DNA from: Telluria mixta
GTDB taxonomy: Bacteria > Pseudomonadota > Gammaproteobacteria > Burkholderiales > Burkholderiaceae_D
Assembly: GCF_029223865.1 (NCBI RefSeq)
Contig: NZ_CP119520.1
Coordinates: 2,108,001 to 2,172,000, forward strand
Direction: 5' to 3'
DNA length: 64,000 nt
The position numbers and the translations under genes are program-made. Positions 38,223-46,771 of the stretch are shown here, piece after piece. The notes beneath the pieces were generated by a model. The model saw nothing but the letters and a program-made list of their open reading frames with translations, was not told the DNA's origin and ran no database searches. Within the stretch, counting starts at the first letter, position 1. Each line of letters opens with the position of its first letter.

Positions 38223-38897
38223 ATGAAGAGCTCGCTGTTGTCCTGTTTTATCCTGTTGACGATGACCGCATTGGCCGGCTGCGGCACCGATGCCGGCAGC
38301 CGGTTCGCCGCGCGCGACACGACGGTCGAGTACTACCGCGTATTCGACATCAAGACCGACGCCGCGCGCGAGGCCGTGGCCACCGCCGCCACGGAAGGCC
38401 TCAACCGCAACGTGAAGGAAGCCTCCATCGCAACGCCGGCCGGCGTGGAAGCGACCGATTTTCCCGGCCACTTCAAGATGGCCGATCCCACGAGCGCCGC
38501 ACCCGGCACCGCCGTCGACAAGAGCCCGAGTTGCGAAGGTGCGGCCTGGACCGCGAAGGCCGCCCCGAAAGTGCGCGGTGGCGACAACATGAACATGGTC
38601 GCCTGCCTGTTCCCGTACAAGAACGGCTACCACCTCGACATGTATGCCGTCTTCACGAAGCCCGAGGGCGGCTGGCTGTCCTGGCCGCGCCGGGTGGGCG
38701 GCATGATGCTGGGCACACCGGAAAAATTCACCGAGACCACGATGCTGGACATCGTGCGTTCGATCCGCGCGAATACCAAGGCGCAGGTGTCGCTGGTGGA
38801 AGCGAAGCCGAATTTGCCGGGCACGCCATGGATGGAGGGGGGCGATGCGCCGCTCGCCTCGACGCAGGCGGCGCCGGGTGAGGCGAGCAAGCCGTGA
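38223..38897 (+). CDS. Lipoprotein of unknown function (224 aa)
   Basis: The start at ATG 38223 follows AAGGAGAAAGAG. The signal ends in lipobox ALAGC (Cys20). The mature part has two blocks, EYYRVFDIKTDAAREAVATAATEGLNRN and MNMVACLFPYKNGYHLDMYAVFTKPEGG, with a glycine-rich join, and two further cysteines (SCEGA, VACLF). No known domain is recognised. It lies 126 bp after ddpX and ends 6 bp before convergent dacB. Association with the cell-wall gene set is by position only. Confidence 0.7.
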   Translation: MKSSLLSCFILLTMTALAGCGTDAGSRFAARDTTVEYYRVFDIKTDAAREAVATAATEGLNRNVKEASIATPAGVEATDFPGHFKMADPTSAAPGTAVDKSPSCEGAAWTAKAAPKVRGGDNMNMVACLFPYKNGYHLDMYAVFTKPEGGWLSWPRRVGGMMLGTPEKFTETTMLDIVRSIRANTKAQVSLVEAKPNLPGTPWMEGGDAPLASTQAAPGEASKP

Positions 38898-38903
38898 TGG
38901 TGA

Positions 38904-40493
38904 TTACGGCGTCGCGGTGCCGTTCGCGGCGTTCGTGACGGCGGGCACGGCCGACGGTGTCCCATCCAGGCGCGCGACCCAATCGACGAGCGCATCGAGC
39001 ACGGCCCGGCCGCGCCCGTTGCTGACGCGGTCGCTGTTGACGAAGGCGACGAGCACGCACTGCCTGCCGTCCGCATCCGGCACGTAACCGGCCAGCGCGG
39101 CGGCGTTGGACAGCGTGCCCGTCTTCAGGCGCGCGCGGTTGGCGGCGGGGCTGTCGTGCAGGCGGCGGCGCATCGTGCCGTCCACGGCCGCGATCGGCAT
39201 GCTGGCCTGGAGTTCAGGCGCCCAGTTGCTGCGCAGGCCCGCTTGCAGCAGGCCCGCCATCTGGATGGGCGTGATGCTTTCGATGCGCGACAGGCCCGAG
39301 CCGTTTTCCACCACGAAGCCGGTGTCGTCGATGCCGTGCGTGCGCATCCAGGCGCGCACGACTGCCTCGCTGCGGGCGAGCGTCGCGAGGGCCGTGCCGG
39401 GTGTGCCCGACGTAGCCGGTTGCGGGTGGCTGCCCAGCACGGGGTCGGGTTCGAGCGCGCCCAGGCTCAGGAAGAGCAGGCGGGCAAGGGTGTTGTCGGA
39501 CGGCTTGTTGATGTCACGGATGACTTCCGGCAGCGGGCGCGACACGTGCTCGGCCAGCAGGCGCGCACCCGGCGGCGTGGCACCTTCGACGGCCGTGCCC
39601 GTGATGATGCCGCCCAGCGTCTTCCACAGGCGGCGCACGAGGCGGGCGACGTATTCCTGGCGGTCAATCACGTTGATCGACTCGCTGGCCACGCAGTTTT
39701 TCGGGAAGGTGCCGTGCAGCACGACCTTGATGCCGCCGCCCGGGCGCGGCACGGCCTCCGGGATCTTCCACCCGTTTTCCCAGGTGGCACAGTCGGCATC
39801 GACGAGCTTCATGTCCGTGTCGACCGTGACGCCGTCGAGCTCGGGCTGCATCGCGACGCGCACGCGGGTGGCCGGCTTGCCGTCTAGGCGCGGCGTCGAG
39901 CGGATGTCCAGTTGCAGCATATTGCGGTTGACAAACAGCGCATCCGGAATGGCGTTGTAGTAGGCCTCCGGCGCTTCGTCGAACGGTGGTACGCCGAGGT
40001 CGGCGCGGGCCGGGTTGAACAGCGTGCGGTCGACAACGAGGTTACCGGCGATGGTGCGGATGCCCTGGTAGCGCAGGGCGCGCAGCATGGTCGTCAGCGT
40101 CTCCGTGGACAGGTCGACGTCGGCGCCGCCGCGCAGCACGAGGTCGCCGTGCAGCACGTCGCCCTTGACCTCGCCCGTCGAGCGCATCTCGGTGCGGCCT
40201 CGGAAAACGGGGCCCAGCTGCTCGAGGGCGATCAGGGTCGTGACGAGTTTCATCGTCGACGCCGGGTGAAGCGGACGGTCGGCCAGGTGCGACAGCACGG
40301 TCTTGTCGCCGCGCAGGACGAGCACGCTCACTGCATCTTCGGGAATCGCCGCCGCGCGCAGGGCGTCCGTGACCGGGATCGGCAGCGGCGTCGTCATCGA
40401 CGCCGGCGGCGAGGCTTGCAGCTGGGCCGCGGCCGGGTTGGCGATGCCCAGCAGGGCGGCGGAGAGGAGAGTAAGTGCGTGACGACGAAGCAT
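38904..40493 (-). CDS. dacB: D-alanyl-D-alanine carboxypeptidase/endopeptidase PBP4 (peptidase S13)
   Basis: ATG 40493 is chosen because AAGGA lies five bases upstream. The 529-residue periplasmic enzyme has a signal peptide cut near AAAQ (residue 24) and the three penicillin-binding motifs: STMK (Ser79, Lys82), SDN in KPSDNTLARLL, and KTG in RLKTGTLSN. The large insertion domain between motifs 1 and 2 is typical of PBP4. It removes the terminal D-Ala and opens DD-crosslinks. It lies 30 bp downstream of the fused SpmAB gene, the same functional pairing seen with Bacillus dacB-spmA-spmB. Confidence 0.93.
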   Translation of the reverse strand: MLRRHALTLLSAALLGIANPAAAQLQASPPASMTTPLPIPVTDALRAAAIPEDAVSVLVLRGDKTVLSHLADRPLHPASTMKLVTTLIALEQLGPVFRGRTEMRSTGEVKGDVLHGDLVLRGGADVDLSTETLTTMLRALRYQGIRTIAGNLVVDRTLFNPARADLGVPPFDEAPEAYYNAIPDALFVNRNMLQLDIRSTPRLDGKPATRVRVAMQPELDGVTVDTDMKLVDADCATWENGWKIPEAVPRPGGGIKVVLHGTFPKNCVASESINVIDRQEYVARLVRRLWKTLGGIITGTAVEGATPPGARLLAEHVSRPLPEVIRDINKPSDNTLARLLFLSLGALEPDPVLGSHPQPATSGTPGTALATLARSEAVVRAWMRTHGIDDTGFVVENGSGLSRIESITPIQMAGLLQAGLRSNWAPELQASMPIAAVDGTMRRRLHDSPAANRARLKTGTLSNAAALAGYVPDADGRQCVLVAFVNSDRVSNGRGRAVLDALVDWVARLDGTPSAVPAVTNAANGTATP

Positions 40494-40522
40494 GCCTGTC
40501 CTTTTTGTTCTTGCTATAGCCA

Positions 40523-41761
40523 TTATCCGAAGAACACGTAGGCCACCGAGATGGCCGCGACGATGCCGGCAAAGTCGGCGATCAGCCCGCACGAAATCGC
40601 ATAGCGCGTCTTGCGCACGCCGACGGAGCCGAAGTACAGCGCGACGATGTAGAACGTGGTGTCCGCCGAGCCCTGGAAGATGCAGGCCAGGCGGCCCACG
40701 AACGAGTCCACGCCGTAGGTCTTCATGGCGTCGATCATCAGCGCGCGCGAGCCGCTGCCGGACAACGGCTTCATCAGCGCGGTGGGCAGGGCGGGCGTGA
40801 ACGCGGTGTCGAGGCCGGCGAGGCGGATGAGCCATTCCAGGCCCTGCACGACAAAGCCGAGTACGCCGGCATTACGGACCACGGAGATGGCGACGAGCAT
40901 GCCGACGAGGTAGGGGATGATCGTGAGCGAGGTCTGGATGCCGCCCTTGGCCCCTTCGATGAACGCCTCGTACACGTTCACGCGCTTGATCATCGCGCCG
41001 ACGATGAACGCGACGATGATGGAGAACAGGATCAGGTTGCTCGCGACCTTGGAGACGGTCTCGATTTCCGGTTTCGTGAGGTATTGCGTGAAGTACCAGA
41101 TCAGCGTGGCGATGGCGGCCGTCATGCCGCCCAGCCAGCCCAGCACGACGCCGTTCATCAGGTTGATGCGCTGGCGGATCGACACGGCGATGATGCCCGC
41201 GACCGTGGCGACATAGGTTGCGATCATGCACGGGATGAAGATGTCGGACGGGTCTTTCGCGCCGAGGATCGCGCGCTGCGCCATGATCGCGAGCGGGATC
41301 AGCGTCAGGCCCGACGTGTGCAGCACGAGGAACATGATCTGCGCGTTACTCGCCGTGTCCTTGTTCGGGTTCAGCGTCTGCAGGCTTTCCATGGCCTTCA
41401 GGCCGAACGGTGTCGCCGCATTGTCCAGGCCCAGCAGATTGGCGGAAAAATTCATTACCATGTGGCCCGTGGCCGGGTGATCCTTCGGCACTTCCGGGAA
41501 GATGCGGGAAAAGAACGGAGAAATCACTTTCGCCAGCCAGCCGACGGCGCCCGCCTTTTCGCCGACGTTCATGATGCCGAGCCATAGGGTCATCACGCCG
41601 GCCAGCGGCAGGGCGATGTCCATCACGCCCATCTTGGCCGCGTCGAACGTGCCATCGATGATGCGTTTAAAAATCTCGGTATCCCCGAGGAAGATCCATT
41701 GGGCCAGTGCCGCAACGAAGCCGACGAGGAAGAAGCCGATCCAGATGTAATTTAAAGCCAT
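40523..41761 (-). CDS. Fused SpmA-SpmB nucleoside-recognition-domain membrane protein
   Basis: The 412-residue polytopic protein contains two nucleoside-recognition (Gate) domains in tandem. The N-terminal SpmA-like half has MTLWLGIMNVGEKAG, NFSANLLGLDNAATPFGLKAM and MFLVLHTSGLTLIP. The C-terminal SpmB-like half has PYLVGMLVAISVVRNAG, PLSGSGSRALMIDAM and GSADTTFYIVALYFGSVG. In Bacillus spmA and spmB are separate genes cotranscribed with the dacB carboxypeptidase and affect spore-core dehydration. This organism is not expected to sporulate, so the role must be different, perhaps transport linked to wall remodelling. Confidence 0.88.
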   Translation of the reverse strand: MALNYIWIGFFLVGFVAALAQWIFLGDTEIFKRIIDGTFDAAKMGVMDIALPLAGVMTLWLGIMNVGEKAGAVGWLAKVISPFFSRIFPEVPKDHPATGHMVMNFSANLLGLDNAATPFGLKAMESLQTLNPNKDTASNAQIMFLVLHTSGLTLIPLAIMAQRAILGAKDPSDIFIPCMIATYVATVAGIIAVSIRQRINLMNGVVLGWLGGMTAAIATLIWYFTQYLTKPEIETVSKVASNLILFSIIVAFIVGAMIKRVNVYEAFIEGAKGGIQTSLTIIPYLVGMLVAISVVRNAGVLGFVVQGLEWLIRLAGLDTAFTPALPTALMKPLSGSGSRALMIDAMKTYGVDSFVGRLACIFQGSADTTFYIVALYFGSVGVRKTRYAISCGLIADFAGIVAAISVAYVFFG

Positions 41762-41917
41762 GGTGTCGTAGATGCAGGCAAGGTTTTTGCCTGAGCTCGA
41801 TTGTGCAGCGGAGAGTATAGGCGCTGAGCAAGCTGCACTGATGAAAGTATGGGCCGGGGATATGTAAAAAAGTTATGCGCCGCTGGGAAGCTTAGTGTTC
41901 TGTCATCGCGTACCGTA

Positions 41918-41947
41918 TTGCTTGCGCCCAAGGCCTGAGCCTATGAT
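41918..41947 (+). promoter_or_regulatory. Candidate sigma-70 promoter of the peptide-binding protein gene
   Basis: TTGCTT (41918-41923) and TATGAT (41942-41947) are 18 bp apart and would place the start of transcription near 41954, about 18 bases before the ATG at 41972. The rest of the 210-bp gap between the divergent spmAB and binding-protein genes shows a short GGCAAGGTTTTTGCC hairpin near 41777 and nothing else clear. Confidence 0.4.
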
Positions 41948-41971
41948 ACGCAACGCTTCCAGGACCCCGCC

Positions 41972-43777
41972 ATGCCGACTCGCCGTTCTTTCCTCGCTTC
42001 CCTGCTGTTCACCGCTCTCGCTCCATTCGCCGCCGCGCAGGACACGGAACCCAAGGTCCTGCACATGTTCCTGTCGACGAGCGAGACGGGCATGGACCCG
42101 GCCGTCGCCTCCGACATCGCCACGCTGTCCCTGCTGGAAAACCTGTTCGATCCGCTGCTGCGCTACGACTACCTCGCGCGCCCCGTCAAACTGCAGGGGA
42201 ATGGCGCGAAGGACCTGCCCGAGATCTCCGCCGACGGCCTCACGTACACGTTCCACATCCGCCCCGGCATGCGTTTCACGCCGGACCCGGCCTTCAAGGG
42301 CCCGCCGCGCGAGGTGACGGCGGCCGACTACGTCTACAGCATCCAGCGCCTGTACGACCCGACCCTGAAATCGCCGTGGTCGTTCATGTTCGAAGGAAAA
42401 CTGCTGGGCGACGCGGCGTGGAAGGACCGCTTCAGCTACGCGACGGGCATCCCCGGCCTGCAGGCCGTCGACCGGTACACGCTGCGCATCCGCCTGTCGA
42501 AGCCGGACAATAACTTCCTGTTTTACCTGGCCACGCCGGCAACGGGTGTCGTCGCACGTGAAGTGATCGAGGCGTACCCGGGCCAGGCCGGCAATCACCC
42601 TGTCGGCACGGGACCGTTCATGCTGGGGGACTGGAAGCGCAGCGACCGCATCGTCCTCGTGGCGAATCCGACGTCGACGTCCGTGTTTCACTCCAGCGTG
42701 GCGACGGACCCGGCGGCCGATCCCGGCGACCGCGCCATCGCGCGTGCGCTCGAAGGGCAAAAGCTGCCGCGCGTGGACAAGGTCGACATCAAGATCGCGG
42801 AGGAATTCCAGGGCCGCATGCTGGGCTTCCTGAACGGCGAATACGACTACCTGGAGCAGGTACCGGAATCGATGACGGACATGGTCATCCGCAACGGCAA
42901 GCTGAAGCCCGAGCTCGCCGCACGGGGCATGCAGCTGTACCGCTTCCCCGTGCTGCAGACCTACTACATGTGGATGAACATGGAAGATCCGGTCCTGGGC
43001 GGCTATTCCAAGGAAAGGGTGGCGCTGCGCCGTGCGATCTCGCTCAGCTACAACAGCGCCGAGGACATCGCCCTGCTGAAACAAGGATTCGCGATCAAGG
43101 CCGAATCGCCGCTGCCGCCGGGCGTGCTGGGCTATGACCCGAACTACCGCAGCCCCGTCCCGTACGACCCCGCAATGGCGAACGCCTTACTCGACCGCTT
43201 CGGTTACGACAAGCGCGACCCGGACGGATTCCGGCGCCAGCCGAAGCCGAACGGCGGCGGCACCGAGCCATTGACCTTGCAGATGAGCAGCGAAGCGACC
43301 GTCGGCGGCCGCCTGCGCGACGAACTCTGGCGCAAATGCCTGAATGCCGTCGGCCTGCGCGTCGTGTTCAAGTCCGATAAAAAGACGGAGATCATCAAGG
43401 CGTCGCGCCTCGGCAAGGTGCAGATGTTCGAGAGTAACTGGATCGCCGACTTCCCCGACGGCGACAATTTTTACCAGCTGCTGTACGGCCCGAACGCGGG
43501 CCGCGCCAACTACGCCCGCTTCAACCTGCCGGCCTACAACGAACGCTACGAGCAGGCGCACGCGCTCAAGGACGGTCCCGAGCGTCAGAAACTGTACGTC
43601 GAGATGAACCAGCTGATCCACGCCTACAACCCGTGGGTGCCGCTGACGCATGTGCTCTCGGCGGATATCCGACAACCGTGGCTCAAAAACTACAAACGCC
43701 ACCCTGTCGAATTCACGCAATGGCGTTATCTGGATGTCGATGTTGCGAAAAGGACACGTGCTGCAAGAGGGAAGTGA
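41972..43777 (+). CDS. Extracytoplasmic peptide-binding protein (SBP family 5)
   Basis: The 601-residue protein has a twin-arginine-type signal, TRRSFLASLLF, cleaved after AFAAA (residue 22). The family 5 solute-binding fold is evident from LSLLENLFDPLLRYDY, the GLTYTFHIRPGMRF signature and HPVGTGPFMLGDW. Family members bind oligopeptides; MppA binds murein tripeptide. No ABC permease or ATPase gene is nearby, so it must share a transporter encoded elsewhere. Its placement between spmAB/dacB and a TonB receptor suggests wall peptides as ligand, but that is inferred from context. Confidence 0.85.
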   Translation: MPTRRSFLASLLFTALAPFAAAQDTEPKVLHMFLSTSETGMDPAVASDIATLSLLENLFDPLLRYDYLARPVKLQGNGAKDLPEISADGLTYTFHIRPGMRFTPDPAFKGPPREVTAADYVYSIQRLYDPTLKSPWSFMFEGKLLGDAAWKDRFSYATGIPGLQAVDRYTLRIRLSKPDNNFLFYLATPATGVVAREVIEAYPGQAGNHPVGTGPFMLGDWKRSDRIVLVANPTSTSVFHSSVATDPAADPGDRAIARALEGQKLPRVDKVDIKIAEEFQGRMLGFLNGEYDYLEQVPESMTDMVIRNGKLKPELAARGMQLYRFPVLQTYYMWMNMEDPVLGGYSKERVALRRAISLSYNSAEDIALLKQGFAIKAESPLPPGVLGYDPNYRSPVPYDPAMANALLDRFGYDKRDPDGFRRQPKPNGGGTEPLTLQMSSEATVGGRLRDELWRKCLNAVGLRVVFKSDKKTEIIKASRLGKVQMFESNWIADFPDGDNFYQLLYGPNAGRANYARFNLPAYNERYEQAHALKDGPERQKLYVEMNQLIHAYNPWVPLTHVLSADIRQPWLKNYKRHPVEFTQWRYLDVDVAKRTRAARGK

Positions 43778-43913
43778 TGCTTTTTGCTAGATTGACTGTG
43801 TGAAATATTCCCTGCAGTTATAGTCAGCGCCGGAATTTTCATTGGATGGGCGCGCGTCAGTGCGCTTACCTTTGATCATTATGCCAACGTCATCGTGCAC
43901 CAAGGAGAGCCAC

Positions 43914-46676
43914 GTGAAGTTAAAGAAGCTAGCGGCCATGATCGCCGTGATCGGTACCGCCGTCCCGGCGGTCGCACAGCAAGCGCAAACGGACAAGCCG
44001 ATCGCGCGCGTCGAGATCACGGGTTCCAGCATCAAGCGCATCGCCACCGAAGGCGCGCTGCCGGTGCAGACGATCACCTTGGACCAGTTGGACAAGCAGG
44101 GCGTCACGAACGCGGAACAGCTGATGCGCCTGATTTCGGCCAACGGCACGGGCGCGGACAATATGACTTCAGGTAATAACGTGTTCGGCGCGGATGCCGA
44201 CCGCGTCAGCGGCGGCGGCTCGTTCGCGTCGCTGCGCGGCCTGGGCCCGACCGGCACCCTCGTGCTGATCAACGGCCGCCGCATTTCCGGCTACGGCCTG
44301 TCCGGCAAGGCGGTCGACCTGAACACGATCCCGCTGGCGGCCGTCGCGCGCATCGAAGTGCTGAAGGATGGCGCATCCGCGATCTACGGCACGGATGCCG
44401 TGGGCGGCGTCATCAACTTCATCCTCAAGACGAATTTCGAAGGCGTGCAGGCGACTGCCTCCGGCAACTGGACGGAACACGGCGGCGGCGCCACGCGCAG
44501 GCTGCAGGTCGTGGCCGGCCATGGCAACCTGGATACCGACCGCTTCAACATCATGGCGGCGATCGGCTACGACAGGAACAACGAACTGGATTCGCACCAG
44601 CGCGGGTTCGCCAACGGCTACCAGCCGGCGCGCGGCCTGTCGCCGGACACCACCGGCACTCCGGTCGCCAACCAGCTGACGGGCGCCGGCACCGCGCTGG
44701 GTTCGAACTTCCAGATGCCGGGCGATCCGAACAAGTATCTGCAGGCCGGTCTCCTGAGCCTGCAGGGCAAGTGCGACAGCGTGACGGGCATGAACCAGTA
44801 CGCGACGGCGCTGTGGAAGGACGTGACGTCGCCGCTGCGCACGACCTATTCATGCGCGTACGACTACGGCGGCGACTACGTGATGCAGCTGCCGACGGAG
44901 CGCACGAACGGCGTCGCCCGCGCCACGTTCCAGATCACGCCGGACCACCGCGTGTTCGCCGAAGCCGTGGGCGCGCATACGAATTCGCTGGCCATCCTGA
45001 CGCCGGCGCAGATCTCCACGTCGCTCGCGAACGGCAACGCGTATCCGGTGGGCGGTCCGTATTACCAGGACCTGTCGCCGTACATCGCTTCTTTCGACAA
45101 GACCAAGCCGATCATCTACAAATGGCGCGCCTGGCCGCTGGGTAACCGCACGCAGAACTACACGACCGACACCGTGCGCCTGATGACGGGTGCCGAGGGC
45201 CTGCTTGCCGGCAAGTGGGACTACAAGATCGACCTGTCGCACAGCGAGAGCCACACGAAGACGGACCTCGTCGACGGCTATGCCTACACGAGCGCGCTGT
45301 ACCAGGTGCTGGGCAGCGGCGTCGTGAATCCGTTCGCCGCGCCGTCGCAAGGCCAGAGCGCCGCCGCGATGCAGGCGCTGGAAGGGACCAAGTTCTATGG
45401 CCGCCTCCAGCATGGCAAGACGACGCTCACGCAGTTCAACGCCTCGATCTCGGGCGAGATCTGGCAGCTGCCGGCCGGCCCGCTGCAGGGCGCGATCGGC
45501 ACCGACCTGCGCCGCGAGGGCTATGGCTTCGCACAGGACGTCGACGCGACCAAGATCCTGCTGGCGCCGGGTAATGCGAACCAGAACACGGTCAACCGCA
45601 ACGTGAAGGCGATCTACACCGAACTCGTGGTCCCGGTCATGAAGAACCTGGAGCTGCAGCTTGCGCTGCGCCGCGACGACTACAGCCTGATCGGCGCGAC
45701 GACGAATCCGAAGATCGCGTTCAGCTATCGTCCCACGAGCTGGCTGATGCTGCGCGGCTCGGCCAACAAAGGGTTCCTGGCGCCGAGCTTCGCCCAGCTG
45801 TACTCGGGCCGCCTGGACCAGGAACTGCCGAACGGCGTGTCCGACCCGGTCGGCTGCGCGTCCCACCCGGGCGACCCGCGCTTCTGCGCGATCGAGCGCC
45901 TGAACTACTTCAGCGGCGGCAATCCGAACCTGCGTCCGGAGACGTCAAAGCAGGGCACCCTGGGCTTCATCGTCGAGCCGAACGCGAACTTCTCGGCGTC
46001 GGTCGACTACTGGGCGATCAACGTCAAGGACCGCATCCTGAACCGCACCCCGCAGGTCGTGCTGGCCAACGCGGCGTCGCTGGGCGAGTACATCCACCGC
46101 AACGCGGACGGCACCATCGACTACGTCGACGCGGGCTGGATCAACGCGGCCGGCCTCAAGACGCGCGGTGCCGACGTGGGCCTGCGCGGCCGCGGCAACC
46201 TGCCGGACGGCTGGCGCTGGAACGCGACCCTCGACGGCACCTGGACGCAGAGCTACCAGTTCGCGGAATTCGAAGGCCAGCCGTACGTCGAATACGTCGG
46301 CAACTTCTACACGCGCGACATCTACCTGCGCTGGAAGCACAACGCCACGTTCAGCGTCGCCAAGGGCCCGTGGAGCGTCCTGCTCAGTAACCTGTACCGC
46401 GACGGGTACAAGGACCAGCTGCCGAACGGCGGCAAGGGCACGCCGCCGGCCGGCTTCAATCCGCACGTCGCCAGCTACACGACGTGGGGCCTGTCGACGA
46501 CGTACACGGGCCTGAAAAACACGACGATCACCGTCGGCATCCAGAACCTGTTCGACCGCGACCCGCCGTTCACGGCGCACAACGTGGACGAAGTCGTGGG
46601 CGCCGGCTGGGATCCGCGCGTGGCAGACCCGCGCGGCCGCTCGCTGAGCTTCGACGTCAAGTACCGCTTCTTCTAA
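43914..46676 (+). CDS. TonB-dependent outer-membrane receptor
   Basis: I choose GTG 43914, preceded by AAGGAG, giving 920 residues with a signal peptide ending AVPAVAQQ. The plug domain reads IKRIATEGALPVQTITLDQL and SFASLRGLGPTGTLVLINGRR, followed by EVLKDGASAIYGTDAVGGVINFI. The beta-barrel ends RSLSFDVKYRFF with a terminal phenylalanine, as expected for an outer-membrane protein. The ligand is not readable. Neighbours (peptide-binding protein, LD-carboxypeptidase) hint at muropeptide, glycan or peptide import. A bulky hairpin terminator follows. Confidence 0.9.
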   Translation: MKLKKLAAMIAVIGTAVPAVAQQAQTDKPIARVEITGSSIKRIATEGALPVQTITLDQLDKQGVTNAEQLMRLISANGTGADNMTSGNNVFGADADRVSGGGSFASLRGLGPTGTLVLINGRRISGYGLSGKAVDLNTIPLAAVARIEVLKDGASAIYGTDAVGGVINFILKTNFEGVQATASGNWTEHGGGATRRLQVVAGHGNLDTDRFNIMAAIGYDRNNELDSHQRGFANGYQPARGLSPDTTGTPVANQLTGAGTALGSNFQMPGDPNKYLQAGLLSLQGKCDSVTGMNQYATALWKDVTSPLRTTYSCAYDYGGDYVMQLPTERTNGVARATFQITPDHRVFAEAVGAHTNSLAILTPAQISTSLANGNAYPVGGPYYQDLSPYIASFDKTKPIIYKWRAWPLGNRTQNYTTDTVRLMTGAEGLLAGKWDYKIDLSHSESHTKTDLVDGYAYTSALYQVLGSGVVNPFAAPSQGQSAAAMQALEGTKFYGRLQHGKTTLTQFNASISGEIWQLPAGPLQGAIGTDLRREGYGFAQDVDATKILLAPGNANQNTVNRNVKAIYTELVVPVMKNLELQLALRRDDYSLIGATTNPKIAFSYRPTSWLMLRGSANKGFLAPSFAQLYSGRLDQELPNGVSDPVGCASHPGDPRFCAIERLNYFSGGNPNLRPETSKQGTLGFIVEPNANFSASVDYWAINVKDRILNRTPQVVLANAASLGEYIHRNADGTIDYVDAGWINAAGLKTRGADVGLRGRGNLPDGWRWNATLDGTWTQSYQFAEFEGQPYVEYVGNFYTRDIYLRWKHNATFSVAKGPWSVLLSNLYRDGYKDQLPNGGKGTPPAGFNPHVASYTTWGLSTTYTGLKNTTITVGIQNLFDRDPPFTAHNVDEVVGAGWDPRVADPRGRSLSFDVKYRFF

Positions 46677-46707
46677 CCGGTATTGCCTGTATCCTTGGCA
46701 CTACCTG

Positions 46708-46755
46708 CGGCCCGCGTCCATGGAAGCCACAAGCTTCCGCGGCGCGGGCCGTTTT
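46708..46755 (+). terminator. Rho-independent terminator after the TonB receptor gene
   Basis: A perfect nine-bp outer stem CGGCCCGCG/CGCGGGCCG encloses a second stem GGAAGC/GCTTCC with loop CACAA, and TTTT follows. It separates the receptor transcript from the LD-carboxypeptidase gene that starts 17 bases later. Confidence 0.75.
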
Positions 46756-46771
46756 ACATGATCCCTTCCAC

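Noticed and set aside
36471..38633. A 720-codon antisense frame across lysR, ddpX and the lipoprotein gene
   Set aside because: The opposite strand carries coupled, family-typical genes; the frame has low-complexity shadow composition and no start signal.
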